A stretch of DNA of 64,000 bases from Pseudoalteromonas undina (GCF_000238275.3 NZ_AHCF03000003.1:186001-250000), one strand, 5' to 3'; shown: positions 27,936 through 37,390, counted from the first letter of the stretch. Notes: generated from the sequence alone by a model not told the origin. Made by a program: numbers and translations.

Positions 27936-28886
27936 TTATTTACTAAGCTTTCTCTCTATAGCATCAAATAAAATACCGGTAATAGAAATCTCGTAAGCGG
28001 CCTCAATCTCTTTAACACAGGTTGGGGCTGTTACGTTAATTTCAGTTAACTTATCGCCAATGATATCTAAGCCAACAAATATTAAGCCTTTTTCTTTCAA
28101 TGTAGGGGCAACTGCTTGAGCAATTTTAAGATCTGACTCACTAATTGGGCGTGCTTCACCACGTCCGCCGGCGGCTAAGTTACCGCGCGTTTCGCCGTTT
28201 TGTGGGATACGCGCTAAACAATAAGGAATAACTTCACCATCAACAACCAATACGCGCTTGTCACCTTGAGTGATCTCTTCAATGTAATTTTGCGCCATCG
28301 CAAAGCGACTGCCATGCTCAGTTAAGGTTTCGCATATTACGCCAATATTGGCATCATCTGCTTTTACTCTAAAAATAGAAGCACCACCCATACCATCCAG
28401 TGGTTTTAAAATAATATCTTTGTGCTCGGCTAAAAATTCACGGATTTGCTTTTGGCTGCGCGTAACTAACGTATCAGGTGTATGCTCACTAAACCAAGCG
28501 GTAAATAGTTTTTCATTGGCGTCACGCAAGCTCTGTGGCTTATTAATAACTAAAGTACCCGCTTGCTCAGCACGTTCTAAAATATAGGTTGCGTAAATAT
28601 ATTCAGTATCAAAAGGCGGATCTTTACGCATTAAAATAACGTCTAAGTCAGCCAGTGCAATGGTGGTTTTTTCTTCAAGTTGGTACCACTTTTCTGCGTT
28701 ATCAAAAACCTGTGCTTTGGCTGCAGTAGCGTAGGCATTGCCTTGACGCAGCGATAAATCATCCATTTCCATGTAGTAAATTTCGTAGCCACGGGTTTGC
28801 GCTTGCATCATCATTGCAAAACCGGTGTCTTTTTTAATATTAAATCCACTAATAGGATCTGAAATAATACCTAACTTAATTGCCAT
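27936..28886 (-). CDS. gshB: Glutathione synthase
   Basis: 316 residues, the same length as the E. coli enzyme. The N-terminal domain begins LGIISDPISGFNIKKDT and includes LMRKDPPFDTEYIYAT; the ATP-grasp part has IILKPLDGMGGASIFRV, YIEEITQGDKRVLVVDGE and GGRGEARPIS. It joins glycine to gamma-glutamylcysteine using ATP. The gene is downstream of rsmE and upstream of yqgE-ruvX, as in many Gammaproteobacteria. Confidence 0.97.
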   Translation of the reverse strand: MAIKLGIISDPISGFNIKKDTGFAMMMQAQTRGYEIYYMEMDDLSLRQGNAYATAAKAQVFDNAEKWYQLEEKTTIALADLDVILMRKDPPFDTEYIYATYILERAEQAGTLVINKPQSLRDANEKLFTAWFSEHTPDTLVTRSQKQIREFLAEHKDIILKPLDGMGGASIFRVKADDANIGVICETLTEHGSRFAMAQNYIEEITQGDKRVLVVDGEVIPYCLARIPQNGETRGNLAAGGRGEARPISESDLKIAQAVAPTLKEKGLIFVGLDIIGDKLTEINVTAPTCVKEIEAAYEISITGILFDAIERKLSK

Positions 28887-28952
28887 GCGCTGTGCCTTAG
28901 TTTATGTGTTTTTTACAACTGTAATCTTGATATGTGGGTGCTTTTAGTTATT

Positions 28953-29687
28953 TCAATTAGCTAAATCGCCAAATTGTAATTGCAGTGCGCTTAAAACGGT
29001 TAACGCTGCTGTTTCTGTGCGAAGTACCCGCGGGCCTAAGCGAATATCTACAAATTCTTGTTGCTTTGTTTGTGCTATTTCATCGTCAGTAAATCCACCC
29101 TCAGGCCCTACTAAAAAGCGCACGCCGTCATCGGGAACGGTAATGGTTTTAATACTGTGTTCGGCGCGAGGATGCAAAGTTAATTTAATGGCAGCTGTTT
29201 GCTGTTCAAGCCAGGTTTTTAAATCAACAGGTGAGTGTACTTTTGGCACAAAGTTGCGCCCAGATTGCTCTGCTGCGGCAATGGCTATTTTTTGCCATTG
29301 CTGGTGTTTTTTTTCTAAGCGGTCGCCACTTAGTTTTACGCCGCAGCGCTGGCTAAAAATAGGGGTGATTTCAGTGATCCCTAATTCAACAGACTTTTGA
29401 ATGGTAAAATCCATTTTGTCACCACGGGATACGCACTGGCCTAAATGAATTTTTAATGGTGATTCAACGTCATGAGGATTAAATTCAAGCGGCATAACAA
29501 CCACGCTCTTTTTACTCACCTCAATAATTTCACTTAGAAACTCTCCGCCTTCACCATTAAAAATAGAAACCTGCTCGCCCACTTTCATGCGCAACACACG
29601 GCCTATGTGCCCTGCAGCATCATCGTCAAGGTTTAAAGGAGTATTAAGGGCAATTGGTGATGATTGATAAATATGAGGCACTCGCAT
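28953..29687 (-). CDS. rsmE: 16S rRNA m3U1498 methyltransferase RsmE
   Basis: 244 residues. The N-terminal PUA-like part contains DDAAGHIGRVLRMKVGEQV and the C-terminal SPOUT domain has the trefoil-knot SAM-binding signatures FLVGPEGGFTDDEI and RLGPRVLRTETAALTVLSAL. It methylates N3 of U1498 of 16S rRNA. It lies directly upstream of gshB with a 66-base gap. Confidence 0.96.
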   Translation of the reverse strand: MRVPHIYQSSPIALNTPLNLDDDAAGHIGRVLRMKVGEQVSIFNGEGGEFLSEIIEVSKKSVVVMPLEFNPHDVESPLKIHLGQCVSRGDKMDFTIQKSVELGITEITPIFSQRCGVKLSGDRLEKKHQQWQKIAIAAAEQSGRNFVPKVHSPVDLKTWLEQQTAAIKLTLHPRAEHSIKTITVPDDGVRFLVGPEGGFTDDEIAQTKQQEFVDIRLGPRVLRTETAALTVLSALQLQFGDLAN

Positions 29688-29757
29688 GGCAAATCACTTT
29701 TTTACATAGAAGTTATATCCCTCTATGGTAAGTAAGCAAAGGCTTGGGTGCAATTAT

Positions 29758-30231
29758 TTATTTTTCATATTCAGGGACTGCAAGCTCTGTTAGTTCTTGT
29801 GCGGTTTGGGCTATATCGGTATCACAGGACAAATGATTTGAATGGCACTCTTCATTTATGGGGTTAATGTCATAGCCATGATTGGTTTGACTAATAATAT
29901 AGCGTTTTTCATGTAATGAATTATAAATAAAGCGTTGTGTATCATCAGCGAGCAAATAATCTGTTTGGTTGAATAATACGCCTTGAACATTGTGGTGTTC
30001 GTGAAGGTAGCTGGCCAGTTCTGAAATACTGATTTCGTTCTCAATATCGCAATAGCAATAATCTTTAACGAGTTCATCAAACATCATTTTAACCAGCTTT
30101 TGCGTGTTCGCACCGGCTATTATGATGTCCTTTTTAGCAGCATCATTAGTATTTATGTAATGTTTTACAAATGCTCGGCTGAACTCGTTATCTATATCGA
30201 TTAATAGATAACTTCCTGTTTTAATTGCCAT
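29758..30231 (-). CDS. Hypothetical soluble protein, family not recognised
   Basis: 157 residues, acidic, without a signal peptide or membrane helix. The start SYLLIDIDNEFSRAFVKHYI, with later IIIAGANTQKLVKMMFDELV, alternates strand and helix like a Rossmann-type or receiver-like fold, and VQGVLFNQTDYLLAD gives another strand, but no glycine-rich nucleotide loop is seen. The C-terminal 40 residues look disordered and include two cysteines. It lies between rsmE and the DUF350 gene on the same strand. Codon usage looks like the neighbours. No function is offered. Confidence 0.6.
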   Translation of the reverse strand: MAIKTGSYLLIDIDNEFSRAFVKHYINTNDAAKKDIIIAGANTQKLVKMMFDELVKDYCYCDIENEISISELASYLHEHHNVQGVLFNQTDYLLADDTQRFIYNSLHEKRYIISQTNHGYDINPINEECHSNHLSCDTDIAQTAQELTELAVPEYEK

Positions 30232-30308
30232 ATGCCTAAAGTCCCTGTTAATTTACCAAACAATTAAATAGGGACGTTAAGCAACGGCTAAATTTAATGA
30301 GTTTGGTA

Positions 30309-31202
30309 CTAAATTGAAAACATACTTATTAATAAATAACCAATAGCACAAAATACAGCAAATTCAATACAGGCAATGCCAATATTATCCTGATGATCGA
30401 CTTCAAGTGCGGTATCTATATTTGGCATTGAAATAATTTTTATAATATACGTTAAACAGTATAGTAACAGCCACATCACACCGCAATGCATTACCAAAGT
30501 AAATAAGTTCTCTACCATTTTACCGTTTTGAAACGCCGCACTCGATAAACCAGCATACGCAGCAAGAGCTAAGCCTATTGATTTACCCGCATAGCGAATA
30601 CCAATGGAGGTGTTTTCTAAACCAAAGTTACTTTGCAACGAGGCCCCTTGGTTGGCTTTAGCAAAGCGGTTTTCGCGTATTTTACTGTCTAGGGCAAACA
30701 TGCCTTGTAAAACAAAAAAGCTTACAGAGGCTATTAATAAATTACTAAAGCCTTGAGTGTGTGTCCACGTATATAAACCCAATACTAAAATGCAGTTGGC
30801 AATCAGCATGCCTGAATCAACCAACGCAGCACAAACGTTTTGTTTTAATATAGCTGCTTCTTCATTAAAGCGGCGTAAAATCCATTTACGGTGGATTAAA
30901 TGTCCCATTTTTATAAACGAAAATAACAGCACAATTAATAAAATGACTTTCAGCGGATTTGATTGAGCGGTGCTAATACTAATTTCATCGAACAAAAATG
31001 CCATCGTGGCGATCACGACTGATATTTCAGAAGCAAAACTAATTCCCATTGCAAAGTTATCATGTTGCGCTAATTCTTCTTTAAGTGCTTGTTTTGCTTT
31101 TATTTGAGTAATAATTCTTAAACTGATGATAATAATACAAATAACCACAAAACTAATAGCAATCGCAACTAAACTAGTGTTAGATAATGACAAGTATGAC
31201 AT
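30309..31202 (-). CDS. DUF350 family multi-pass membrane protein
   Basis: 297 residues with about eight hydrophobic segments, arranged as two DUF350 repeats: ELAQHDNFAMGISFASEISV in the first half and FGLENTSIGIRYAGKSIGLA in the second. DUF350 (YjfL-like) proteins are inner-membrane proteins often encoded near glutathionylspermidine-synthase-like genes; none is here. Function unknown. It is divergent from glnE, 78 bases away. Confidence 0.75.
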   Translation of the reverse strand: MSYLSLSNTSLVAIAISFVVICIIIISLRIITQIKAKQALKEELAQHDNFAMGISFASEISVVIATMAFLFDEISISTAQSNPLKVILLIVLLFSFIKMGHLIHRKWILRRFNEEAAILKQNVCAALVDSGMLIANCILVLGLYTWTHTQGFSNLLIASVSFFVLQGMFALDSKIRENRFAKANQGASLQSNFGLENTSIGIRYAGKSIGLALAAYAGLSSAAFQNGKMVENLFTLVMHCGVMWLLLYCLTYIIKIISMPNIDTALEVDHQDNIGIACIEFAVFCAIGYLLISMFSI

Positions 31203-31280
31203 GGTGTTCCTAAATAGATTTACCTTGATAGGTTTTTAACCATTCTAGTATGGTTATTGGTGAGATAAAAGAGGGTATTG

Positions 31281-34076
31281 ATGAGTAACGACACGCAGCT
31301 TCCTATTGAATTACAAAAACTGGGTGAAACGCGTTTTGCAGCGCTGTATCCCGAACAACAAATCCAGCAGCAAATAGTGCGTTTATTAGCGTTAAGTGAT
31401 TTTGCTTGGCGCAGTTTAAGCTCTCAACCTTCGCTGTTGTCTTGGTTGCTATGCGAAGTTGAAATTAACAATAGAGAAATTTCAGATCCCTTTGCAACAC
31501 TTAATATAAATGAAGTAGAAGAGCAGCAATGTCATCAATTACTGCGCCAATATCGTGAAAAGTACTGGCTAAAAGTCGCTTTTTTAGACTTATGTTGTGA
31601 AAACTCAATTGCGGATAGCATTAAATACATTAGTGAACTTGCCAATAAACTGATAGATAGTGCTAATCAATGGGCCTACAATAATGTTGCTAAAACTAAT
31701 GGTGAACCATTAGATGAAGATAAAAACGCTTTACCATTAATGGTACTAGGCATGGGGAAGTTAGGAGGGCAAGAGCTAAATTACTCATCTGATATCGACC
31801 TTATTTTTGCATACCCCCGCAACGTTAAAACCCAAGGCGGTCGTCGCTCGCTCGAAGCATCTGTTTTTTATACTAAAGTGGCCCAAAAGTTAATTACAGC
31901 CCTGAACCAATGCACCGTGGATGGCCAAGTATTTCGGGTTGATATGCGTTTGCGCCCATTTGGTGAAAGTGGTCCGTTGGTGATGAGCTTTAATGCCATT
32001 GAAGACTATTACCAAGAGCAAGGGCGTGATTGGGAGCGCTACGCGATGTTAAAAGGGCGATTAATTGGCACGCCTAATCGTTATTGGCAGGAGTTTAATA
32101 CCTTGCTGAGACCTTTTGTTTATCGTCGCTACATTGATTTTTCGGTGATTGAATCGCTTAGAAAAATGAAACTCATGATTGCCCAAGAAGTGCGTCGTAA
32201 GCGCTTAACTAATAACATTAAATTAGGTGGTGGCGGCATTCGCGAAGTTGAATTTATTATTCAAGCATTGCAAATGGTCAGAGGCGGCAGAGAAGCAAAT
32301 TTACAAACACAATCTTTATTAACTGCATTAGAGCAGCTAACAGTTAGCCAAGTGATTGATGAGCATGAAGCCAGAGGGCTTAAAAATAACTACCTTTATT
32401 TACGTAGGGTAGAGCAATACCTACAAATTTTTGATGATCAGCAAACACAAACTCTGCCTGATGATGAGCTAAATCAGCAACGGCTGAATGTATTGTTGAA
32501 GCAAGGTAATTTTGACTCAGCTATTGAAAAAATAGAACAGGTCATGGCGCAAATTCATAATGAGTTTATTCAGGTAATTGGTGAAGAAACTGAACCACTT
32601 GATACTTGTGAAGGCGCGTTTATAAGTACTTGGGATCATGGTGATGTTAGCTTTTTGAATGAACCAAGAGAAGAGTGGCAAACACCATTACATGACTTCA
32701 AACAGCGCCTATCTAAAGCCAAAGTGGGCAACCGTGGACGCGATATTCTTGATAAATTAATGCCTGCATTACTAAAACAATTAAACGACTTTAATGCTAC
32801 TGCCAGTGCGTTTACAACGGTATGCCAAATACTAAATAAAATTATTTCGCGCACCGCTTATTTAGAGCTGTTGTATGAAAACCCTGGAACGTTAAAGCAG
32901 TTAGTTTTGCTCTGTTGCCATAGCAAGTGGATTGGAGAGCATATTTCATTGTATCCCATTCTACTCGATGAACTTATCGATCCTGCAGTGCTGTATAAAC
33001 CGACCCCATTAACAGCGTACAAAGATGAAATAAGACAGTATTTTTTACGTATTGAACATGACGATCTTGAACAACAAATGGAGGCATTGCGTCAGTTTAA
33101 ACAAACCCATCAGTTACGGATTGCTGCCGCAGATGCCACTGGCGTTATTGATGTTATGAAAGTAAGCGATCACTTAACTGCACTTGCAGAAGCGATAGTT
33201 GATCAGGCTGTTAATATTGCTTGGTATCATTGTATTAAACGTTTTGGCATGCCACCTAATACCGACGATGAACATAAAGGCTTTGCCGTTATTGCGTATG
33301 GAAAAACCGGTGGTTTTGAGGTGGGTTATGACTCTGATCTCGATTTAGTTTTTGTGCATAACCATGACGGTACCAGCTATACCAGCGGCGACAAGGCAAT
33401 TGACTCAAGGCAATTTTATTTAAAGCTAGCACAGCGTTTAATGCATTTATTTAATACTCGTACTGCTTCAGGTATTTTATATGAATTAGATACTCGACTT
33501 CGTCCAGAGGGGGCATCAGGGTTATTAGCGATTAACTTAGAGAGTTTTAATCATTACCAACAAACTCAAGCATGGACGTGGGAGCATCAAGCTTTAGTCA
33601 GAGCGAGGCTGATTTTAGGCCAAACTGAATTAGTAACGCGTTTTGCACAAATTCGTGCCGAGATATTGTGTCAAAAACGTGATGTTAAACTGCTAAAAAC
33701 CGACGTAATTAAAATGCGCGAAAAAATGCGTGGCCATTTAGCTAAAGGCAACGAACAGCAGTTTGATTTAAAACAAGACGTGGGGGCGATGACCGATATT
33801 GAGTTTATCACTCAATATTTAGTATTAAAGTACGCTCATGAGTTTACCCACTTATGCGACAATTCTGACAATGTCAGAATTTTAACGGACGCGGCTAAAA
33901 TTGGTTGCATTACAGACACACAGAAACAGCAACTTATTAAAGCCTATATAGATTATCGCTCACGCTATCATGTGTTGAGCTTAGATCAGCAGGGTCGCTG
34001 CGTAAAACGTGAAGATTTTAGTGAAGATATTAAAAATGTCACGTCGATATGGCAGGCTATTTTTGAATTAAATTGA
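31281..34076 (+). CDS. glnE: Glutamine synthetase adenylyltransferase/adenylyl-removing enzyme
   Basis: About 931 residues from the ATG at 31281, preceded by AAGAGGG; the TTG one codon earlier is unlikely. Two nucleotidyltransferase domains are present: N-terminal GMGKLGGQELNYSSDIDLIF (deadenylylation) and C-terminal AYGKTGGFEVGYDSDLDLVF (adenylylation), each with the DxD metal pair, separated by a helical regulatory region. It adenylylates and deadenylylates glutamine synthetase in response to PII and glutamine. A stem-loop follows, then a MITE-like repeat. Confidence 0.97.
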   Translation: MSNDTQLPIELQKLGETRFAALYPEQQIQQQIVRLLALSDFAWRSLSSQPSLLSWLLCEVEINNREISDPFATLNINEVEEQQCHQLLRQYREKYWLKVAFLDLCCENSIADSIKYISELANKLIDSANQWAYNNVAKTNGEPLDEDKNALPLMVLGMGKLGGQELNYSSDIDLIFAYPRNVKTQGGRRSLEASVFYTKVAQKLITALNQCTVDGQVFRVDMRLRPFGESGPLVMSFNAIEDYYQEQGRDWERYAMLKGRLIGTPNRYWQEFNTLLRPFVYRRYIDFSVIESLRKMKLMIAQEVRRKRLTNNIKLGGGGIREVEFIIQALQMVRGGREANLQTQSLLTALEQLTVSQVIDEHEARGLKNNYLYLRRVEQYLQIFDDQQTQTLPDDELNQQRLNVLLKQGNFDSAIEKIEQVMAQIHNEFIQVIGEETEPLDTCEGAFISTWDHGDVSFLNEPREEWQTPLHDFKQRLSKAKVGNRGRDILDKLMPALLKQLNDFNATASAFTTVCQILNKIISRTAYLELLYENPGTLKQLVLLCCHSKWIGEHISLYPILLDELIDPAVLYKPTPLTAYKDEIRQYFLRIEHDDLEQQMEALRQFKQTHQLRIAAADATGVIDVMKVSDHLTALAEAIVDQAVNIAWYHCIKRFGMPPNTDDEHKGFAVIAYGKTGGFEVGYDSDLDLVFVHNHDGTSYTSGDKAIDSRQFYLKLAQRLMHLFNTRTASGILYELDTRLRPEGASGLLAINLESFNHYQQTQAWTWEHQALVRARLILGQTELVTRFAQIRAEILCQKRDVKLLKTDVIKMREKMRGHLAKGNEQQFDLKQDVGAMTDIEFITQYLVLKYAHEFTHLCDNSDNVRILTDAAKIGCITDTQKQQLIKAYIDYRSRYHVLSLDQQGRCVKREDFSEDIKNVTSIWQAIFELN

Positions 34077-34084
34077 ATAAATAC

Positions 34085-34114
34085 ATAGGCGCTCGATTAT
34101 TATTGAGCGCCTAT
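34085..34114 (+). terminator. Stem-loop after glnE
   Basis: ATAGGCGCTC and GAGCGCCTAT are perfectly complementary with a 10-base loop, nine bases after the glnE stop. No U-run follows. The repeat element begins eight bases further on. Confidence 0.55.
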
Positions 34115-34121
34115 AAAGCCA

Positions 34122-34387
34122 AGGGTCTGTTGAACTTTGCGGATTGATATTTGTTCAAACTAGGGGCAATTTAATCGCGGCGCGAGGTTTGTAACCTAGT
34201 GGGCTAAGTAAGAACCGAGCAACAAAGAGTTAATTGCCCCTAGGCAGAACCCTTCGGGCAGCGCCTGTTTGGCATTTATTCCACGTTATCGCCTATTTAT
34301 GGGGAATAACCACACTTCATAGGCTCTGCCTTGCCTAAATACCAAACAGACAGCTGCAAATTCAACCTTGAAAGGTCAACAGACCCT
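34122..34387 (+). repeat. MITE-like element with terminal inverted repeats and nested palindromes
   Basis: About 266 bases. The ends AGGGTCTGTTGAACTTT and the reverse complement AGGGTCTGTTGACCTTT match at 16 of 17 bases. Inside are two further inverted repeats: CTAGGGGCAATT (34160-34171) with its complement at 34232-34243, and CTGTTTGGCATTTA (34265-34278) with its near-complement at 34336-34349 (one mismatch). No ORF and no transposase; non-autonomous mobility is inferred. 34153-34203 is shared exactly, inverted, with the copy near 26.6 kb. The right end stops two bases before the stop codon of the convergent TcpQ-like gene. This element fills nearly the whole gap after glnE. Confidence 0.8.
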
Positions 34388-34389
34388 AG

Positions 34390-34962
34390 TTAATTACTTA
34401 GCTTTAAACAGTTTGTACGTACAAATTCAGACGGTAGCTCGGTAATAACCGCTGCGCGTTGTTTAGGGCAGAAAAACGCATACACTTCATTTGAAAAATC
34501 ATCATTTATAGAGCGGCTAACGCGGTATAAAGCGGAGTTAAAACTGCTATCTATTCGAAAGTGATCTTTAACAACGTAATCTTTGTCTAAGTACCACATT
34601 AAAGTAATACCTTCGTTATTAGCATATTGGGTTAGTACGGTACGCAAGGTTGAGTCACGTTGGAAGCGACGCGGGCCTACTTCTCCACTCCAATTTAAAG
34701 GCATAGGCTCTACTACAAAAGAACGCTGGTTTAGCGCTCTGTCGAGGCTAAGATCGGGTTTTTCGAGTTCAATTACAAATTTGTCATTGTCTTTATTGAC
34801 AGAAATTCTATCTCGGATTGATGCATAAAACCGCGATAACCCTTCAGCCGCAGCGTTAGTGGTTTGTTGATAATTAAGTGACGACGAACCATTTAGTAGA
34901 AAGTAAATGGCTGCGCCAATTAACAATAAAGCTAAAAGTATATATCTAATCCAAAACCACAT
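34390..34962 (-). CDS. TcpQ C-terminal-domain-like membrane-anchored protein
   Basis: 190 residues with one N-terminal membrane helix (IRYILLALLLIGAAIYFLL). Residues about 100-170, STLRTVLTQYANNEGITLMW followed by FRIDSSFNSALYRVS, resemble the TcpQ/PilL C-terminal domain, a short secretin-partner or peptidoglycan-adjacent fold in pilus systems. No pilus or secretin genes are adjacent. Its stop codon is two bases from the end of a MITE-like repeat, so its natural 3' untranslated region may have been replaced. It is 37 bases downstream of the LpxL-type gene and probably co-transcribed with it. Confidence 0.65.
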   Translation of the reverse strand: MWFWIRYILLALLLIGAAIYFLLNGSSSLNYQQTTNAAAEGLSRFYASIRDRISVNKDNDKFVIELEKPDLSLDRALNQRSFVVEPMPLNWSGEVGPRRFQRDSTLRTVLTQYANNEGITLMWYLDKDYVVKDHFRIDSSFNSALYRVSRSINDDFSNEVYAFFCPKQRAAVITELPSEFVRTNCLKLSN

Positions 34963-34999
34963 GGCTGTTACTCATCTTTGTTATTTTAATAACCCATCT

Positions 35000-35923
35000 T
35001 TAATAGAAAGAGGGGGCGTCTTTATCGGGTCGTGTTTTAAAACGTCTATGCAACCACATATATTGTTCAGGGGCGGCATTTATTGATTGTTCCATGCGCT
35101 GATTAACACGTGTTACATCGGCTTTATCATCGCCGCTTGGGAAGTTTTCAAGCTCAGGCATGATTTCTAAGTGATACTTTCCGTTTTCATCCCGACGAGT
35201 AATTAGGCTCATTGTTTCGCAGTTTTTACTACCTGCAAACATCAGTGTACCAGTGGTTGTTGCTGTATCGGGTACTGCGTAAAAAGGCACAAACTCACAG
35301 CGGCTACGGCCATAATCCTGATCGGGTAAGTAATAGCAAACTTTTTTATTTTTTAATGCTTTCAATAGTCCTTTAACATCTTTTTTACCAACCATGTACT
35401 CGTTAGATCGAAGGCGTCCATTGGTGGTAAAATATTCCATAAGCGGGTTATTATGTGGGCGATAAAAACCAATACCTTGGCACTTCAATCCCATTACGCG
35501 GCTTGCCATTTCAAGGTGAAGTATATGTGGAACAAGTAATAAAACGCCTTTTCCTGATTGTTGTACGCGCTCAAAATGTTCAAGTCCTTTTAGTGACCCG
35601 AGTACTTTTTCTACCCGCCACTGTGGCCACCACCAAGCCATACCGGTTTCAACCATTGCAATACCAGTATTTTCCATGTTCTTAAGTACCAGCTGTTGTT
35701 GCTCGGCTTCGCTCATTGCGGGGAAACAGCGTTTAATATTAACTTCAGCAATATGCCTTCTACGCTTCATATATTTATGAACCAAGCGTCCTAGCTGCTT
35801 ACCCATAGCTAATTGTAGTTTTTGCGGTAACCATGAAATGAGATATAAAAACAAAACACCAATCCAGGTTAGCCAATAACGAGGACCTAAAAAAGAGGCT
35901 TTAAAAGGGGATGAGTTGACCAC
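35000..35923 (-). CDS. Lipid A late acyltransferase, LpxL/LpxM family
   Basis: 307 residues, normal for the family. An N-terminal hydrophobic segment (WLTWIGVLFLYLISWLP) tethers it to the inner membrane. The catalytic HX4E motif is PHILHLEMASRVMG, with GIGFYRPHNNPLMEY and YLPDQDYGRSRCEFVPFYAV further on. It should add a secondary acyl chain to Kdo2-lipid IVA; lauroyl, myristoyl or palmitoleoyl specificity cannot be told. The next minus-strand gene is the TcpQ-like one. Confidence 0.9.
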   Translation of the reverse strand: MVNSSPFKASFLGPRYWLTWIGVLFLYLISWLPQKLQLAMGKQLGRLVHKYMKRRRHIAEVNIKRCFPAMSEAEQQQLVLKNMENTGIAMVETGMAWWWPQWRVEKVLGSLKGLEHFERVQQSGKGVLLLVPHILHLEMASRVMGLKCQGIGFYRPHNNPLMEYFTTNGRLRSNEYMVGKKDVKGLLKALKNKKVCYYLPDQDYGRSRCEFVPFYAVPDTATTTGTLMFAGSKNCETMSLITRRDENGKYHLEIMPELENFPSGDDKADVTRVNQRMEQSINAAPEQYMWLHRRFKTRPDKDAPSFY

Positions 35924-35980
35924 AAAAATTTTTCTCTAAAAATAAAACGTTAGTTTAACGCTATGTGTTAAAAAATACAA

Positions 35981-36003
35981 AAAGCCAGCAAAAAGCTGGC
36001 TTT
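35981..36003 (-). terminator. Terminator after tolC
   Basis: AAAGCCAGC and GCTGGCTTT pair around five bases; on the minus strand the stem is followed by TTTTTGTATTTTT. It lies 29 bases beyond the tolC stop and before the lpxL-type start. Confidence 0.88.
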
Positions 36004-36031
36004 AGTGATTATTTATAATGAAGTCGTCTGC

Positions 36032-37390
36032 TTAGTTAACGGTATTTAAACCTTGGTTTATACCCACTAAATCTTCACGGCTCAATGTTCCTGTTGCTTG
36101 TTTTAAGCGAAGCGTTGAAACAACATAACGATAACGTACATCAGCAAGGTTACGCTTTGCATTGTACAAGTTTTGCGTACTGATCAGTACATCAACGATT
36201 GTACGTGTACCTACTTCAAAACCCGCTTCAGTGGCTTTTAATGCGCTTTGTGCTGAGATAACCGCTTGTTCAAGCGCTTTAAATGTTGCAATGTCAGATA
36301 CCACTTGATTGTAAGAAGTAATTACAGAGCGAGTGACTGCACGATAATCGGTTTCAAAATCTTGGCTAGCAGCAACGTAAAATGCACGTGCTTGATCTGT
36401 TGCAGCAACCGTTGCGCCACCTGAGTAAAGTGGGACGCTAAAGTTTAGTCCAATAGAGGTTGAATCAGAACGAGGCTGGTCGTCAAAACTAGCGCCATTT
36501 AACTCACTATCTGTTAATGAGTCGCCGTAGCTAGCATTTAACGTTAGTTTTGGGTAATGACCTGCTTTTGCGAGTTCAATTTGTTCTTTAGCTATATCAA
36601 CCGTTATTTTTGATACTTGCAGATTTAAGTTTTTGTCTTTAGCTATTTTAACTAAATCAGTTGCAGGCGTACTTGGCTTAACAGTAGAAAATGTTTCGGT
36701 GTTTAACATATCCAGCTTTGCGTGGTACTTACCAGTGATCTCACGTAGCTGCTCACGGGCTGTTTCTACCGCATTATTAGCAATGATCTCTTGCGCTACT
36801 GAATTATCAAATTGTGCTTGTGCTTCATGTACATCGGTAATAGCTGTTAAACCTACAGCGTAACGCTGTTTAGTTTGTTCAAGTTGGCGCTCAATGGCAC
36901 GTTTTTCAGCTTGTACAAATTCAAGGTTATCAATAGCGCTAAGTACGTTAAAATAGCCCTCAGCAACACGCACAATTAGGTTTTGCTTGGCAAAGTCGTA
37001 TTGGCCGCTTGCTTGAAGTGCTTGTTTGTCGGCTATACCTAATGAATTCCATGCGCCTAAATCAAATAACGTTTGGCTTAAGCTAATACCACGAGAAAAC
37101 TCGTCGTTTTCAGCATTAATTTTATCAAGAGAAGATAAATCCTCAGATTGTCTGAAGGAAGTTGAGTCAGACTTTGTGTAACTCATAGTCAAGCCAATTT
37201 GCGGTAATAGTGCGCTCATAGCGCGATCGCTTTGGTATGATTGAGCATCAGCTTGGGCTTTTGCTTTTAAAACGGTAGGATCGTTGGCTGTTGCGATTTC
37301 AAAAACTTGAAGTAAATCTTCAGCATTGGCTACGGTTGAGCCCAATGCGCATGATAAACTAACCAGTGCTGCAAGGATGTTCTTTTTCAT
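36032..37390 (-). CDS. tolC: Outer membrane efflux channel TolC
   Basis: 452 residues with a signal peptide (MKKNILAALVSLSCALGSTV to about residue 23). The two outer-membrane-efflux repeats are visible: ANDPTVLKAKAQADAQSYQS with QTLFDLGAWN, and KDKNLNLQVSKITVDIAKEQ with SVPLYSGG. TolC trimers form the outer-membrane and periplasmic tunnel of type I secretion and RND pumps. It is divergent from nudF, the standard order for Gammaproteobacteria, and is transcribed alone up to a terminator. Confidence 0.95.
   Translation of the reverse strand: MKKNILAALVSLSCALGSTVANAEDLLQVFEIATANDPTVLKAKAQADAQSYQSDRAMSALLPQIGLTMSYTKSDSTSFRQSEDLSSLDKINAENDEFSRGISLSQTLFDLGAWNSLGIADKQALQASGQYDFAKQNLIVRVAEGYFNVLSAIDNLEFVQAEKRAIERQLEQTKQRYAVGLTAITDVHEAQAQFDNSVAQEIIANNAVETAREQLREITGKYHAKLDMLNTETFSTVKPSTPATDLVKIAKDKNLNLQVSKITVDIAKEQIELAKAGHYPKLTLNASYGDSLTDSELNGASFDDQPRSDSTSIGLNFSVPLYSGGATVAATDQARAFYVAASQDFETDYRAVTRSVITSYNQVVSDIATFKALEQAVISAQSALKATEAGFEVGTRTIVDVLISTQNLYNAKRNLADVRYRYVVSTLRLKQATGTLSREDLVGINQGLNTVN

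Noticed and set aside
29017..29400. 127-codon plus-strand ORF antisense to rsmE
   Set aside because: Shadow of a well-conserved gene; no ribosome-binding site.
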